Source of the DNA: Candidatus Zixiibacteriota bacterium
Lineage (GTDB): Bacteria > Desulfobacterota > Binatia > UBA9968
Direction of reading: 5' to 3'
Length of the DNA stretch: 64,000 nucleotides
Assembly (NCBI GenBank): GCA_035574315.1
Contig: DATLYW010000028.1
Span: 1-64,000, forward strand
The position numbers and the translations under genes were made by a program. Below are positions 25,861-35,217 of this stretch, piece after piece. The stretch's first letter is position 1, and each line of letters starts with the position of its first letter. The notes under the pieces were generated by a model, which saw only the letters and a program-made list of their open reading frames with translations, had not been told where the DNA came from and did not search any database.

Positions 25861-28800
25861 ATGGAAGTGAGAGTCGTCTGGAACGCAGGCGAGGTGGCGC
25901 GGGTGCTGGCGGAGCTGCCCGCAGGGGGGCCGCTGCCGCGTCGCGTCGTGTTGGTGCCGCAGGTCCCCGTCGCCCACGTCTTGCGGCGGGAGCTGGTGCG
26001 CGGTGGGCTCCCGGAAGCCCTCGCAGGCACCTCGTTCGTCCCTTTCCGGATCGCCGCAGCGGCGGTCCTTCAGGCGGCGGGAGTCGAGTTCGTTGCGGGC
26101 GAGGAAACGCTTCGCTCGGTCCGGCTTTCCGCTCTGTTTCGTTCGGATCTCCCCCTCGAGCACTTTCCCATCGAGCTGCTCCGCTCGGCACCGGGCTGGG
26201 ATCACGCTTTCGCACGAACGATCTCGGATCTGGAGGGGGCCGGCCTCCGGCCCGAGGAGCTGGAGCCGGCCGACGCCCTGCCGCCGCTGCGGGATCTCCT
26301 GACAATCTGGCGGGCCCTGGACCGATCGGCGGGCGCTTCCTGGACCGCTGATCGCATCTATCTCGAAGCGGCACTCGTGCTCGAGGGCCGTCCGGATGGC
26401 TGGCCGTTTCCGGAACCGGTGCTCGCCTGCGCCGCTGGCGACCTCGGCGCTGCTGCAGCCCGTTTCCTTCGCACCCTTCCGCGGCCGACGATTATCCTTT
26501 TGGCCGGGCGACCGGCGCGCGCCCGCCATATAGAAAGAATCGAACGGCTTCTCGGCGCGCAGGCCGCCGCGGCCGTCGCATCGGCGAACGCGCCGCGCGC
26601 CGACCGCAGCGAGCGCGACCTTCTGGCCTCGTATCTGTTCGAGCCGCCGGCCGTCCTCGGTGATCCGGCCCGCCCGAAGAGCCCGGGGCCCGACGGGACC
26701 GTCGACCTCGAAGAGCACGCGGGGATCGACGCGGAGCTCGAAGCCACAGCCGATTGGGTCGCCCGCCGCGTTGCCGACGGAGTGCCTCTGGAGGAGATCG
26801 CCGTTCTCGTCCCGGGGAGCGATCCCTTCGTCGCCCTCGTCGCCGATCGCCTCGGCAGGCTGCCTTGGCCCGACGGCGCATTTCCCGTGTACGTCGCCGA
26901 CGGGTTGCCCCTGACGCACTTTGCAGCCGGGGCTCGGTTGCTCGCCCTGTTGCGCGCTTTGCGCGGCCACCTCGCCGCCGGCCTTCTAGCGGATCTGGTC
27001 CCTGCTCTCCGGTTGGCCGACGGCTCGGGGCGCCATCTCGCCCGCGGCGCCGCGATGGATCTGCTCTGGTCGCTCGGGACCGTCGGCGGCAACCCGGCGC
27101 GCCCCGAAGGCGCCCTCGAATGGTCCGGCCGCGCCGCGAAACGCGAGACCGAGCTCGAGAAAGAGATCGCCGAAGCCGAATTCCGCGCGAAGCGGGGCGA
27201 CGAAGAAGTCGAATTTGCCCTGCCGCGCAACAAGCGCTTGCTCGCCGACCTGCGCGCGCTCCGCCCGGCGCTCGACGCGTTGATCGAGATCTCCCGCAGC
27301 GCCATCCGAGGCGCCCCGCTTTCTTCGCTCTGGCCGATGTTGCGCGAGTTCTTCGAACGCTGGCTGCTGCAGCCGGGGGCGGCGAGTCACGCCGCGCTCG
27401 GGGACCGGCTCGATGCCCTCGCGCGTGACGAGGCGTGCCGCTCCGTTGCCAGCGACGACGCGCTGAAGGTCATTGAGGACGCGATTCTCGGCGAGCGCGT
27501 TTCCGTGGGGCGCTTCGGCGAGCCGGCGGTCTTCGTCGGAACGGTGAAGGGCACAATCGGCCTCGCCTTCACCGCGGTGCGCGTGATCGGACTTCACGAA
27601 GGACACCTGCCGTCGCTTCCCCGGGAAGATCCGGTGCTTCCCGACGCGGCCCGCCAGAGCCTGAGACGAAGGGACGGCGGGTCCGCCCTGCTGCCGCTCG
27701 CGCGGGACCGAGCGCTCGCCGACCTCCACGCGCTCGACTGGGCCGTCCGCAACGCCGGACGGTTCGTCGCCCTCTCGGCGCCGCGCCTCGATCTCGAGCG
27801 CTCCGAGCACGAGCCGTCGTCGGTCATGCTCGAGGCCGCGGCAGCGCTCGCCCGCCCCAACCGGATGACCGGGGAGAGGGAATCCGTGATCCCGGACCGG
27901 ACGGCGCTCACGCGGGACGCGTTCGTTCCCGCGCGCGAGGAAACGGAACGTTTTCGCGTGCGGCTGCCGCTCACGGAAAGCGCCTGGCAGGACGCCGTCG
28001 CGCGTAGCGTCACCGGGATTCCCACGCGCTGGCGCGACCGCCCGGTGCTCGACCTCGAGCGGATCGAGCGGCTCATGAACGACTCTGCGGCGGGGCCGAT
28101 GGACGGGATCGTGGGTGATCTTGCGGCTGGGCTTCCCATGCCCGGGCTTTCGCCGGACCTTCCTCTCTCGGCCTCGGCCGTCGCGCAACTCCTGCGCTGC
28201 CCGCACGCCTTTCTCCTCGAGCGCCTGCTCTGCTTCCAGGAACCTTTCAATCCCCCGCCCCAGCGAGAGATCGGCCAGCCTTACTACGGCTCGATCTTCC
28301 ACGAGGTGGCCGCGAGCTTCTATGCGGAGAATGGCGCCGACTTCTGCGCCCGGAAAAAGACTCTGAGCCATTGGCAGCGGGTGGCGGAGCGTCTGGTCGA
28401 CAGGGTCTTCGAGACGTTTCTCGGACGGTACCCGCTGGCCGGTGAGGGAGTCAGGACGCAGCAGCGGGCGAGATTGGGCCGCGACGTACGCGATCTGCTC
28501 CAACGGGACTGGGAGCAGCTGAAAAACGCTCGCGTCATCGTCGAGAAGAGCTTCGGCTACCCGGACGCCGTCTCGCTTCCCGCGGGCAGCGAAACCCTCT
28601 GGTTTCACGGCCGCATCGACCGCATCGAAATCCGCGGGCGCAAAGCCCGCATCCGCGACCTCAAGACGGCTCGCGCCCGACCGAGAACCGGAAAGGAAGC
28701 GGAACCGGACCCCGGTCTGGACCTCCAGATCGCCGTCTACGCCGCCGTCGCCGAGATCCTCGCCGGCAAATGGAATCTACCGAAGCAAATCGAGGCCGGA

Positions 28801-29085
28801 TATGCCTACTTCGGCCGGCCAGGCGGTGAGCGGCTCTTCGAGGACTTCCCGGCGGTCCTCAAGCCCGCCGCGGCCAGATGGCTCGAGCTGGCGGCCGCGC
28901 TCCTGCGGGGACGGCTGTTTCCGCGCACGCCCAATCGCGCGGACTGCGAAGTCTGTTCGTTCCGGCCGGTTTGCGGCGACCAAGCCCAGGAGCGTGCCCG
29001 TCTCCTGCTCGGCGGCGCAACCGGAACCTGCAGGGGTTTCGCCGCTCTCAAGGGCGTCGACTCCGGAAACGGGGACACGAAATGA
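25861..29085 (+). CDS. AddB-like PD-(D/E)XK nuclease with Fe-S cluster
   Basis: A 1074-residue protein. The C-terminal nuclease (about 765-1060) has D920 in FHGRIDRIE, D933 and K935 in IRDLKTARA, plus C780 (LLRCPHAF) and C1029, C1032, C1038 in CEVCSFRPVC: the four-cysteine iron-sulfur arrangement of AddB nucleases. The N-terminal 700 residues are a degenerate UvrD-like helicase fold with no Walker A motif, so it is probably structural or DNA-scanning rather than an ATPase. Its stop overlaps the start of the helicase gene (ATGA), so the two form one complex that resects double-strand DNA ends. Whether it recognises a Chi-like sequence is unknown. Confidence 0.85.
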   Translation: MEVRVVWNAGEVARVLAELPAGGPLPRRVVLVPQVPVAHVLRRELVRGGLPEALAGTSFVPFRIAAAAVLQAAGVEFVAGEETLRSVRLSALFRSDLPLEHFPIELLRSAPGWDHAFARTISDLEGAGLRPEELEPADALPPLRDLLTIWRALDRSAGASWTADRIYLEAALVLEGRPDGWPFPEPVLACAAGDLGAAAARFLRTLPRPTIILLAGRPARARHIERIERLLGAQAAAAVASANAPRADRSERDLLASYLFEPPAVLGDPARPKSPGPDGTVDLEEHAGIDAELEATADWVARRVADGVPLEEIAVLVPGSDPFVALVADRLGRLPWPDGAFPVYVADGLPLTHFAAGARLLALLRALRGHLAAGLLADLVPALRLADGSGRHLARGAAMDLLWSLGTVGGNPARPEGALEWSGRAAKRETELEKEIAEAEFRAKRGDEEVEFALPRNKRLLADLRALRPALDALIEISRSAIRGAPLSSLWPMLREFFERWLLQPGAASHAALGDRLDALARDEACRSVASDDALKVIEDAILGERVSVGRFGEPAVFVGTVKGTIGLAFTAVRVIGLHEGHLPSLPREDPVLPDAARQSLRRRDGGSALLPLARDRALADLHALDWAVRNAGRFVALSAPRLDLERSEHEPSSVMLEAAAALARPNRMTGERESVIPDRTALTRDAFVPAREETERFRVRLPLTESAWQDAVARSVTGIPTRWRDRPVLDLERIERLMNDSAAGPMDGIVGDLAAGLPMPGLSPDLPLSASAVAQLLRCPHAFLLERLLCFQEPFNPPPQREIGQPYYGSIFHEVAASFYAENGADFCARKKTLSHWQRVAERLVDRVFETFLGRYPLAGEGVRTQQRARLGRDVRDLLQRDWEQLKNARVIVEKSFGYPDAVSLPAGSETLWFHGRIDRIEIRGRKARIRDLKTARARPRTGKEAEPDPGLDLQIAVYAAVAEILAGKWNLPKQIEAGYAYFGRPGGERLFEDFPAVLKPAAARWLELAAALLRGRLFPRTPNRADCEVCSFRPVCGDQAQERARLLLGGATGTCRGFAALKGVDSGNGDTK

Positions 29086-32000
29086 CTCCGCCGAAAGCGA
29101 CGCCGCCGCCCGATCAGGATCAGCGCGAACGAGCGATCGCCGAGCGCGATCGCAACGTGATCATCGACGCGGGCGCGGGGACCGGCAAGACCACGATCCT
29201 GGTCGATCGTCTGGTCGAGATGGTGGCTCCCCGCTGCGGACCGCGGCCGCTGCCCATCTCCCGCATCGCCGCCATCACGTTCACCCGAAAGGCCGCTGGC
29301 GAGCTGCGCTTGCGGATTCGGGAACGGCTGCTCGAAGAGCTGTCGAAGGCTGAGCCCGGCACCGGGCGCGAAGTACGCCTCCGCGATGCCATCGCCGACC
29401 TCGACACGGCTTACGTCGGCACCATCCACAGTTTTGCCGACCGGCTGCTACGGCTCAGACCGGTCGAGGCGGAGCTCAGCCCTTCGTACGAGATCGTCGA
29501 AGACGAGCAGCCCCTGATCCAAGAAACCTTCGACGTCCTGATGCAGGCGGTCGAGAGCGGGACGCTGGCGGCCGAGCTCGCCGGGACCGACGCCGCCGAC
29601 CGCGCCGCGGAGGCCGCTCAAACCGTGCTCGAGGCGCTCGACGCCGGCATCAGAGCTGAATCACTCGAATCGGAATGGCAGGTCCGCTGCGGGCTCGACC
29701 AGCTCATCGCCGGTTTCATTCGCTTCCGCGACGTCCCGCCGCCAAAGACGGCTCCGCCGCCATTCGATTTTCGCTCGTTTCGAAAAGCAGCCGGTGAATT
29801 CGTCTCGCTGGCGAAATCCGTCGGCGGCGGTTCGCCTGGCGCCGACTGGATCGCGCAGACGCGGAGAACATTGGCACGGCTTCGCGACGCCGAAGACCCG
29901 GCGCAAATCTTCCGCGAGGTCCGCTATCAGCTCGAACGCGGGCCGCGAAACCCGGTGACCAAAAGGGACACTTTCGGCGGCGACAACGGCGCTTGGGAGG
30001 TATGGAAGACTTATATCGGCCGGGACAACCGGCGCCCGCGGCCTCTGCGGGATGAGCTTTGCGCGCCGTTCTACCGCTGGTTGGCCACGCGGCTGGCGTG
30101 CCTCTTCCCGGTGGTCGTCGCTCTCTACGAGAAAGTGAAGGCCCGCCGCCGCCGGCTCGATCAGATCGATCTGCTGCTGAAGCTCCGAAACCTGTTGGCC
30201 CGCGACCTTTCGATCCGCGGCGAATACCAGCGGCTCTTCGATCACGTTTTCATCGACGAGTTCCAGGACACGGACCCGCTGCAGGCCGAAATCGTCCTTT
30301 ACCTCTGCGAGCGCGAGCCGCGCGCCGGGCGATGGGAGGACGTTGTCCTGGCGGACGGCAAGCTGACCCTGGTCGGCGATCCGAAGCAGTCGATCTACCG
30401 GTTTCGTCGCGCCGACATCGCCGTGTACGAGCGGGTCCGGAAGGTCGTGGCCGGACGGGACCATCTGGGGGTCACGCTATCGGCCAGTTTCCGGAGCGTG
30501 CCGACGCTCGTCGACTGGCTCAACGACCGCTTTACGCGGATTCTGGGAACATCCCCCGACGGCAGCCCCTTCGATCCGGCATCCGGTGCAGTCTTTCACC
30601 GGCAGTTGGCCCACGGGCGCCGAAGTGAGGCCGAGCGGCCGGTTCACGTTCTGCGTTTCGAATTCCGCGACCGGACCCATCGCGGCGCCGATGACTACCG
30701 CGCGCTCGAGGCACGAGCCCTGGCGCGCTATCTCCGCTGGCTGGTCGAGTGCAGCGATCTCGCGATCGTGGACTCGATCGACACGCGGCCCCGGCGGATT
30801 CGTTACGGCGACATTGCGATCCTCGCAGTCTCCACGTGGCGTCTTCCCCTGCTCTTTCCCAGGCTGGACGACGAGGGAATCCCTTACACGTCGCGCGGCG
30901 GCACCCTGTTCCTGGAAGATCCGATCCACCGCCAGTTCCTGCTGGGGCTGAGAGCCCTGGCCGATCGGGACGACGGCGTCGCCGAGGCTGCGTTGCTCCG
31001 GCCGCCATTTTTCGCGGTCGATCTGGCGGAGCTATTGCAGGAAAGAATCCTGGAGGACGGCGCCGGCGGGCCGGGCCAGGCGCGCGCCGGCCGCGCCTCG
31101 GCCGCCCGTGAGCTGGTGCGGGATCTGCGGCAGCGACGTTTCGACAGGCCGCCCGGCGCTACCGCCTGCGACCTTCTCGACCGGACGGCTTTTGCCCGGA
31201 CGATAGCTCGGGGCCCCAACGGGGCTCAGCGCCTGGCGCGCCTGCGGGAGCTGTGTCACTTGATCGAAAAGATCGCGGCGGACGAAGGGCTGGACTACGA
31301 CGCCGCGACGGCGCGGGCGCGCGAGTGGATCGACAACCCGGTTTCTCTGGACCCCCCGCGCGCGGTCGGAACCGAGGCCGTGCAGGTGCTGACGGTCCAT
31401 CAGGCGAAGGGGCTCGAGTTCCCCGTCGTTGCGATCTGGGACGGGAAGGGCCAGTGGAGGACGCTCCTGCATTCCAGCCCGTGGCGCATGGAGCGCGACG
31501 GCCGCGGCTGGATGATCAACCTAGACGGGCTGGCCTGGGAGGAGCCGGCCGGGCTCGGGATTCGAGACACCGAGCAGAGCTACCTCGATGCCGAGCGAAA
31601 GCGCGTCGTTTACGTTGCGGCCACGCGGGCGCGGGACCTCCTGATCGTGCCGCGAGCGGGCGAAGTCTCCCGCGGAAGACACATCTGCGCCGACTTGCTG
31701 GCCGACGCTCCCGAACGACTCGTCCGGATCGCCGACGCCTATGTCGACGGCGCGCCGGCGCCGGACTGGGCGCGACAACTCAAGCCGGCAACGCGCGTCT
31801 CTCCAGGCGACGGAGCAGCGCTGGAGCGCAGGGTGGAGGAGCAGTGGGGCGCGTTCGCGAAGGACGCAGCTCGCCCTCGCTTCCTCCCGACGAGCGTTTC
31901 GGCGTTGGCGCGGGCCCCGTCCGGTCCCGACGCCGAGGACGCTCTCGGAACCTCCGCGCGGAAAGAGCGCGCGGGCCGCTTCGGCGGCCTTTTCGGAAGC

Positions 32001-32459
32001 GTAGTGCATCACGCGATCGGTCTCCTGCTCCGGCAAAAAAAGCTCGACGCGCGGGAAGCGGTGGAACGGGCGGCCAGCCTTTACGGCCTGACGGAGCACC
32101 TCGAGGAAGCGGTTGCCGACGTAACGCGAGCGCTCGAGGCCCTGGCCGCCGCCGGCCTGCACGGTCTGCCCGAGGGCTGCCTTTGCCTCGAATATCCCAT
32201 TGCCGGACAGTGGGAAGAGGGGCGGCTCGCCACCGGTTTCATCGACCTGATCGCCGTCGATGACCGCCGGCTCACCGTTATCGATTTCAAGACGGACCTC
32301 CCGCCGTCCGGACCGATCGAGGAGTCCTACCCCCACTATGCCGCTCAGGTCCGAGCGTACGGCAAGTTGCTGGGCATCGCCGGCCTGCTCGTGGGCCGCG
32401 GGCTCCGCTGCGGTTTGCTCTTTACGGCCGACGGCGCCATTCGCTGGCTGGAGAGTTGA
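29082..32459 (+). CDS. AddA-like UvrD-family helicase-nuclease
   Basis: A 1125-residue protein. Superfamily 1 helicase motifs are intact: Walker A AGAGTGKTT (K36), motif Ia AITFTRKAAGELRLRI, motif II FIDEFQDTDPLQ (D392, E393), GDPKQSIYRFRRAD (motif III), and VLTVHQAKGLEFPVV (motif V). The C-terminal PD-(D/E)XK nuclease has D1055 in GFIDLIA and D1068, K1070 in IDFKTD. It is therefore an ATP-driven helicase with its own nuclease, partner of the upstream AddB-like protein. The ATG at 29082 is chosen because it overlaps the addB stop; the frame is open further upstream inside addB. It acts in recombination repair and often in phage DNA degradation. Confidence 0.9.
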   Translation: MTPPKATPPPDQDQRERAIAERDRNVIIDAGAGTGKTTILVDRLVEMVAPRCGPRPLPISRIAAITFTRKAAGELRLRIRERLLEELSKAEPGTGREVRLRDAIADLDTAYVGTIHSFADRLLRLRPVEAELSPSYEIVEDEQPLIQETFDVLMQAVESGTLAAELAGTDAADRAAEAAQTVLEALDAGIRAESLESEWQVRCGLDQLIAGFIRFRDVPPPKTAPPPFDFRSFRKAAGEFVSLAKSVGGGSPGADWIAQTRRTLARLRDAEDPAQIFREVRYQLERGPRNPVTKRDTFGGDNGAWEVWKTYIGRDNRRPRPLRDELCAPFYRWLATRLACLFPVVVALYEKVKARRRRLDQIDLLLKLRNLLARDLSIRGEYQRLFDHVFIDEFQDTDPLQAEIVLYLCEREPRAGRWEDVVLADGKLTLVGDPKQSIYRFRRADIAVYERVRKVVAGRDHLGVTLSASFRSVPTLVDWLNDRFTRILGTSPDGSPFDPASGAVFHRQLAHGRRSEAERPVHVLRFEFRDRTHRGADDYRALEARALARYLRWLVECSDLAIVDSIDTRPRRIRYGDIAILAVSTWRLPLLFPRLDDEGIPYTSRGGTLFLEDPIHRQFLLGLRALADRDDGVAEAALLRPPFFAVDLAELLQERILEDGAGGPGQARAGRASAARELVRDLRQRRFDRPPGATACDLLDRTAFARTIARGPNGAQRLARLRELCHLIEKIAADEGLDYDAATARAREWIDNPVSLDPPRAVGTEAVQVLTVHQAKGLEFPVVAIWDGKGQWRTLLHSSPWRMERDGRGWMINLDGLAWEEPAGLGIRDTEQSYLDAERKRVVYVAATRARDLLIVPRAGEVSRGRHICADLLADAPERLVRIADAYVDGAPAPDWARQLKPATRVSPGDGAALERRVEEQWGAFAKDAARPRFLPTSVSALARAPSGPDAEDALGTSARKERAGRFGGLFGSVVHHAIGLLLRQKKLDAREAVERAASLYGLTEHLEEAVADVTRALEALAAAGLHGLPEGCLCLEYPIAGQWEEGRLATGFIDLIAVDDRRLTVIDFKTDLPPSGPIEESYPHYAAQVRAYGKLLGIAGLLVGRGLRCGLLFTADGAIRWLES

Positions 32460-32701
32460 CCGGGCATGAAGCTCGTAGATTTTTCATGGAAATTGGAACG
32501 ATTCGAGAACTCTTCCGTCACCTGGCCGATTCCAACTTGTCGAACGATGTTGTAGTTGTCGAAACGGAGGCATCGAGAGTGGTAAACAGCGAGCGTTCAA
32601 CTTCTATCGCGCGGTGCGCCGGAGAAATGCGATCAATCGTTTTTTCTCCGGCCGGCTCCGGCAAGAAAGGATCGAACTCTTCCGGCTCCAGGCCCGCCCG
32701 C

Positions 32702-34327
32702 ATGTTTCGGGTCAGAAACGTACGGTTGGTCGGCACGCTGCTTTTCGGAGCAATCGTACCGGCGGCCTGCGGCCCCGCGCTGCAGCCTCCCAAGGTTTCC
32801 CCCCAGCTGTTGGAGCGCGAATCGGCGCTGCAGCGCGAGCTGCTTTTCAAGACGTTGATCGAGCGCAAAGTGCAGCTCCAGCGGCTGTACACGCCGCTCA
32901 GGATCGCCAACGCGGATCTCTGCGGCGCCGACGTATCACCTGTGACCGGGATCACCGGCATCGACCGACAATCGTTGGCGGCGGATCTACGACCGGTCGC
33001 GGAGCGACTCTACGGATTGGACGACGGCATCACGATCATCGACGTAGCGCCTCGATCCCCGGCCGCCGAAGCGGGCCTCTTGCCCGGCGATGTTATCGCC
33101 GGGGCGGCGAAGGGCGGCGTGATGCCGAGCGGATGGACCCGTAGCGGCCTGACCATTCCAGACCTGGTCAAAGTAATCCAGGCCTCCGCCAGCGGATCCA
33201 TGACCCTGCTGGTTCGCCGATTTGGAGCGGTCTTTCCCTTGAACGTGTCGCCTCGGCTCGGTTGCAGCTATCCGATCGAGCTGCAATGGGACGATCGTTT
33301 CAATGCGCTTTCCGACGGCAACCGGATCGTCGTCTTCAGCGGGCTTTTCAATCACGTTCCAGACGAGCGTGAGCTTGCGGTCATCATCGGCCACGAGCTC
33401 GCGCATAACGTTTTGAAGCACATCGAAAAGCGTGGCGTGAACGCCGCGGCCGGCATGATTGCCGGTGCGGTGCTAGACCTCGGACTGGCCGCTCTGGGGG
33501 TCAACACCCAAGGACTGGGCATGCGCACGGGCGCAGAAGCGGGAGCCAAGGCATACTCCCGGGAGTTCGAATCCGAAGCGGACTACCTGGGACTCTACAT
33601 GCTCGCCCGCGCGGGCTTCGACGTCTCGGCCGGCCCGGGCCTTTTCCGGCGCATGGGCATGCAGAGCCCGGGAAGACAAGTCATCAACTATTTTTCGACC
33701 CATCCCAGCACGCCCGAGCGGGCGGCCGCGATGCAGCAGATCGTCGAAGAGATCCGTAGCAAGGCAAGCCGCGGCGAGCCCCTCCTTCCACAAACGCTGT
33801 CCGGCCAAACGCTGGAAGTCGCGCAGGCTGACCGGCGGACTGCTCCCGCGGCCCCGGCCAAAGCCGGGGCCTTACCGTCCGCGAAGGCCGGCGCGGGCGA
33901 GACGACCGGAGATCGAGTGACGGCGCCCGCGCCCCAACCCGAGAAGGCTGGCGTTGGCCCTAAATCCATGCTCGCCCAGTTGCTTCTTGTCGAGGGACCG
34001 ATCGTCAGCAACCCACCCCAGCGGTTCAATGCCGAGTTTCGCGAAACCGGAAAGGCCTCTGTGGTGCTTTTCGGGTCTCGGCGGCTCATGGGGGATTTCG
34101 AGCTGTTCGGGCTTCGACAATCGATTTCCGAGAAGTACAAGGCCCGTCTGATAAATCCGGACGCCGTTGGCCTTCCCGCGGGCGCCGACGCAAAAGGCTT
34201 CGCGTTCTTCTCCGATGGCGCCGGAATCGAGATGGAGTGCGCGTACGCGGTCGCACGCTCCACCGGACGCGGAGAAGGGATGTGCGCGGACAACCAGAAC
34301 AATACTTATCGAATCATTTTCGACTAG
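32702..34327 (+). CDS. M48 family metallopeptidase with PDZ domain, lipoprotein-like
   Basis: A 541-residue protein. The N-terminus is a signal peptide ending IVPAAC, with C23 as possible lipidation site (the lipobox is not perfect). A PDZ-like segment covers about 85-185 (TIIDVAPRSPAAEAGLLPGDV). The peptidase has the zinc motif HELAH (H231, E232, H235) and third ligand E290 in SREFESEAD. The C-terminal 150 residues are Ala/Pro-rich, followed by a beta-rich region. Relatives (BepA/LoiP-like, with PDZ) control envelope protein quality. The frame opens at 32456, but the ATG at 32702 gives the signal peptide. The upstream 240 bases contain no gene. Confidence 0.82.
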   Translation: MFRVRNVRLVGTLLFGAIVPAACGPALQPPKVSPQLLERESALQRELLFKTLIERKVQLQRLYTPLRIANADLCGADVSPVTGITGIDRQSLAADLRPVAERLYGLDDGITIIDVAPRSPAAEAGLLPGDVIAGAAKGGVMPSGWTRSGLTIPDLVKVIQASASGSMTLLVRRFGAVFPLNVSPRLGCSYPIELQWDDRFNALSDGNRIVVFSGLFNHVPDERELAVIIGHELAHNVLKHIEKRGVNAAAGMIAGAVLDLGLAALGVNTQGLGMRTGAEAGAKAYSREFESEADYLGLYMLARAGFDVSAGPGLFRRMGMQSPGRQVINYFSTHPSTPERAAAMQQIVEEIRSKASRGEPLLPQTLSGQTLEVAQADRRTAPAAPAKAGALPSAKAGAGETTGDRVTAPAPQPEKAGVGPKSMLAQLLLVEGPIVSNPPQRFNAEFRETGKASVVLFGSRRLMGDFELFGLRQSISEKYKARLINPDAVGLPAGADAKGFAFFSDGAGIEMECAYAVARSTGRGEGMCADNQNNTYRIIFD

Positions 34328-34334
34328 CGCCGAC

Positions 34335-34500
34335 CGGCGGCTCGGCGGTTCGGCCGCAAAGCGGCCGTTCAAGACCGACGACCGAAGACCGGCACGAACG
34401 AAACCCGGGAACCGGAAACCCGAGACCTCTTTCGCCGTTCGCAATCATCTTCGTCCTCTTCCCGGTCTCCGGTCCTCGGTCCCCGGTCCTCTTCAGAGCA
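34335..34500. repeat. Composite intergenic repeat, copy 9
   Basis: GACCGACGACCGAAGACCGG, CACGAACGAAACCCGGGAAC and later CGGTCCTCGGTCCCCGGTC, the GACCG arm in both orientations. Only a trace of the 9-nt arm (GCCGTTCAAGACC) is present. Confidence 0.7.
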
Positions 34501-34603
34501 ATGAGGTGCGCGCAGCGCCGCGGAGCCCGGCGGGTTTGCGCCGATCGAAAAAAAATGTAAATTCAGGCGATAAAATCTCCACCGGACCAGGAGGTAGGAA
34601 TCG

Positions 34604-35200
34604 ATGGCAACCACAACGGAGAGGCCTCTCGCCGATGCGCTCACCGCGATCAGGACCCGTCGCTCGGTGAAGGAGTACCTTCCCACGGAGATTCCCAGGG
34701 AGTGGATCGAGGAGCTGCTCGACGCCGCCCACTGGGCGCCGAACCACAAACTGACTCATCCCTGGCGTTTCCACGTGTTCACCGGAGAGGGGCGCGAGCG
34801 GCTGGTCGCCGCCCGACAGGCGGCGGTGCGATGGGCGGCGGAGCAAAAGGGCACGCAGCCGACCGAAGAGGACCTCCGGTTCGCGCGGGAGAAGTGCTTT
34901 TCGTCCCCGGTCGTGATCATCGTTTCCATGGTGGGGGATGAGAACAAGATCGTCGATCAGGAGAACTACGCGGCCTGCTGGTGCGCGATCGAGAACCTGC
35001 TGATCGCCGCAACCGCCAGAGGCCTGGGCAGCTATCCCAGCACCGGCACCTGGATCGATCAGAACTTCGTCGGCCCGATTCTCGGGCTAACGGAGAAAGA
35101 GCGGCCCGTTGCCTGCATCTTTCTGGGGTACTCCGAGCAAAAGACGATGGCCAAGCGCCTTCCGGTGGATCGTCACACGAAGTGGTACACGGAAGCCTGA
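34604..35200 (+). CDS. Nitroreductase family protein (YdjA/RutE-like)
   Basis: A 198-residue FMN-dependent nitroreductase fold: the N-terminal TRRSVKEYLP (FMN phosphate contact), LLDAAHWAPNHKLTHPWRFHVF (30-60), the dimer helix region NYAACWCAIENLLIAATARGLGS, and GYSEQKTMAKRLPVDRHTKWY at the end. HP-W-R after NHK is typical of the YdjA subgroup. ACCAGGAGGTAGGAATCG precedes the ATG, a strong ribosome site. The natural substrate is unknown. It is convergent with the dehydrogenase gene 17 bases away. Confidence 0.88.
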   Translation: MATTTERPLADALTAIRTRRSVKEYLPTEIPREWIEELLDAAHWAPNHKLTHPWRFHVFTGEGRERLVAARQAAVRWAAEQKGTQPTEEDLRFAREKCFSSPVVIIVSMVGDENKIVDQENYAACWCAIENLLIAATARGLGSYPSTGTWIDQNFVGPILGLTEKERPVACIFLGYSEQKTMAKRLPVDRHTKWYTEA

Positions 35201-35217
35201 AGCGCCGGGCCGGCCGG

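Noticed and set aside
25214..26374. 386-codon frames on both strands over the ARPP-1/addB junction
   Set aside because: High-GC shadow frames; the real ARPP-1 and AddB frames carry recognisable motifs.
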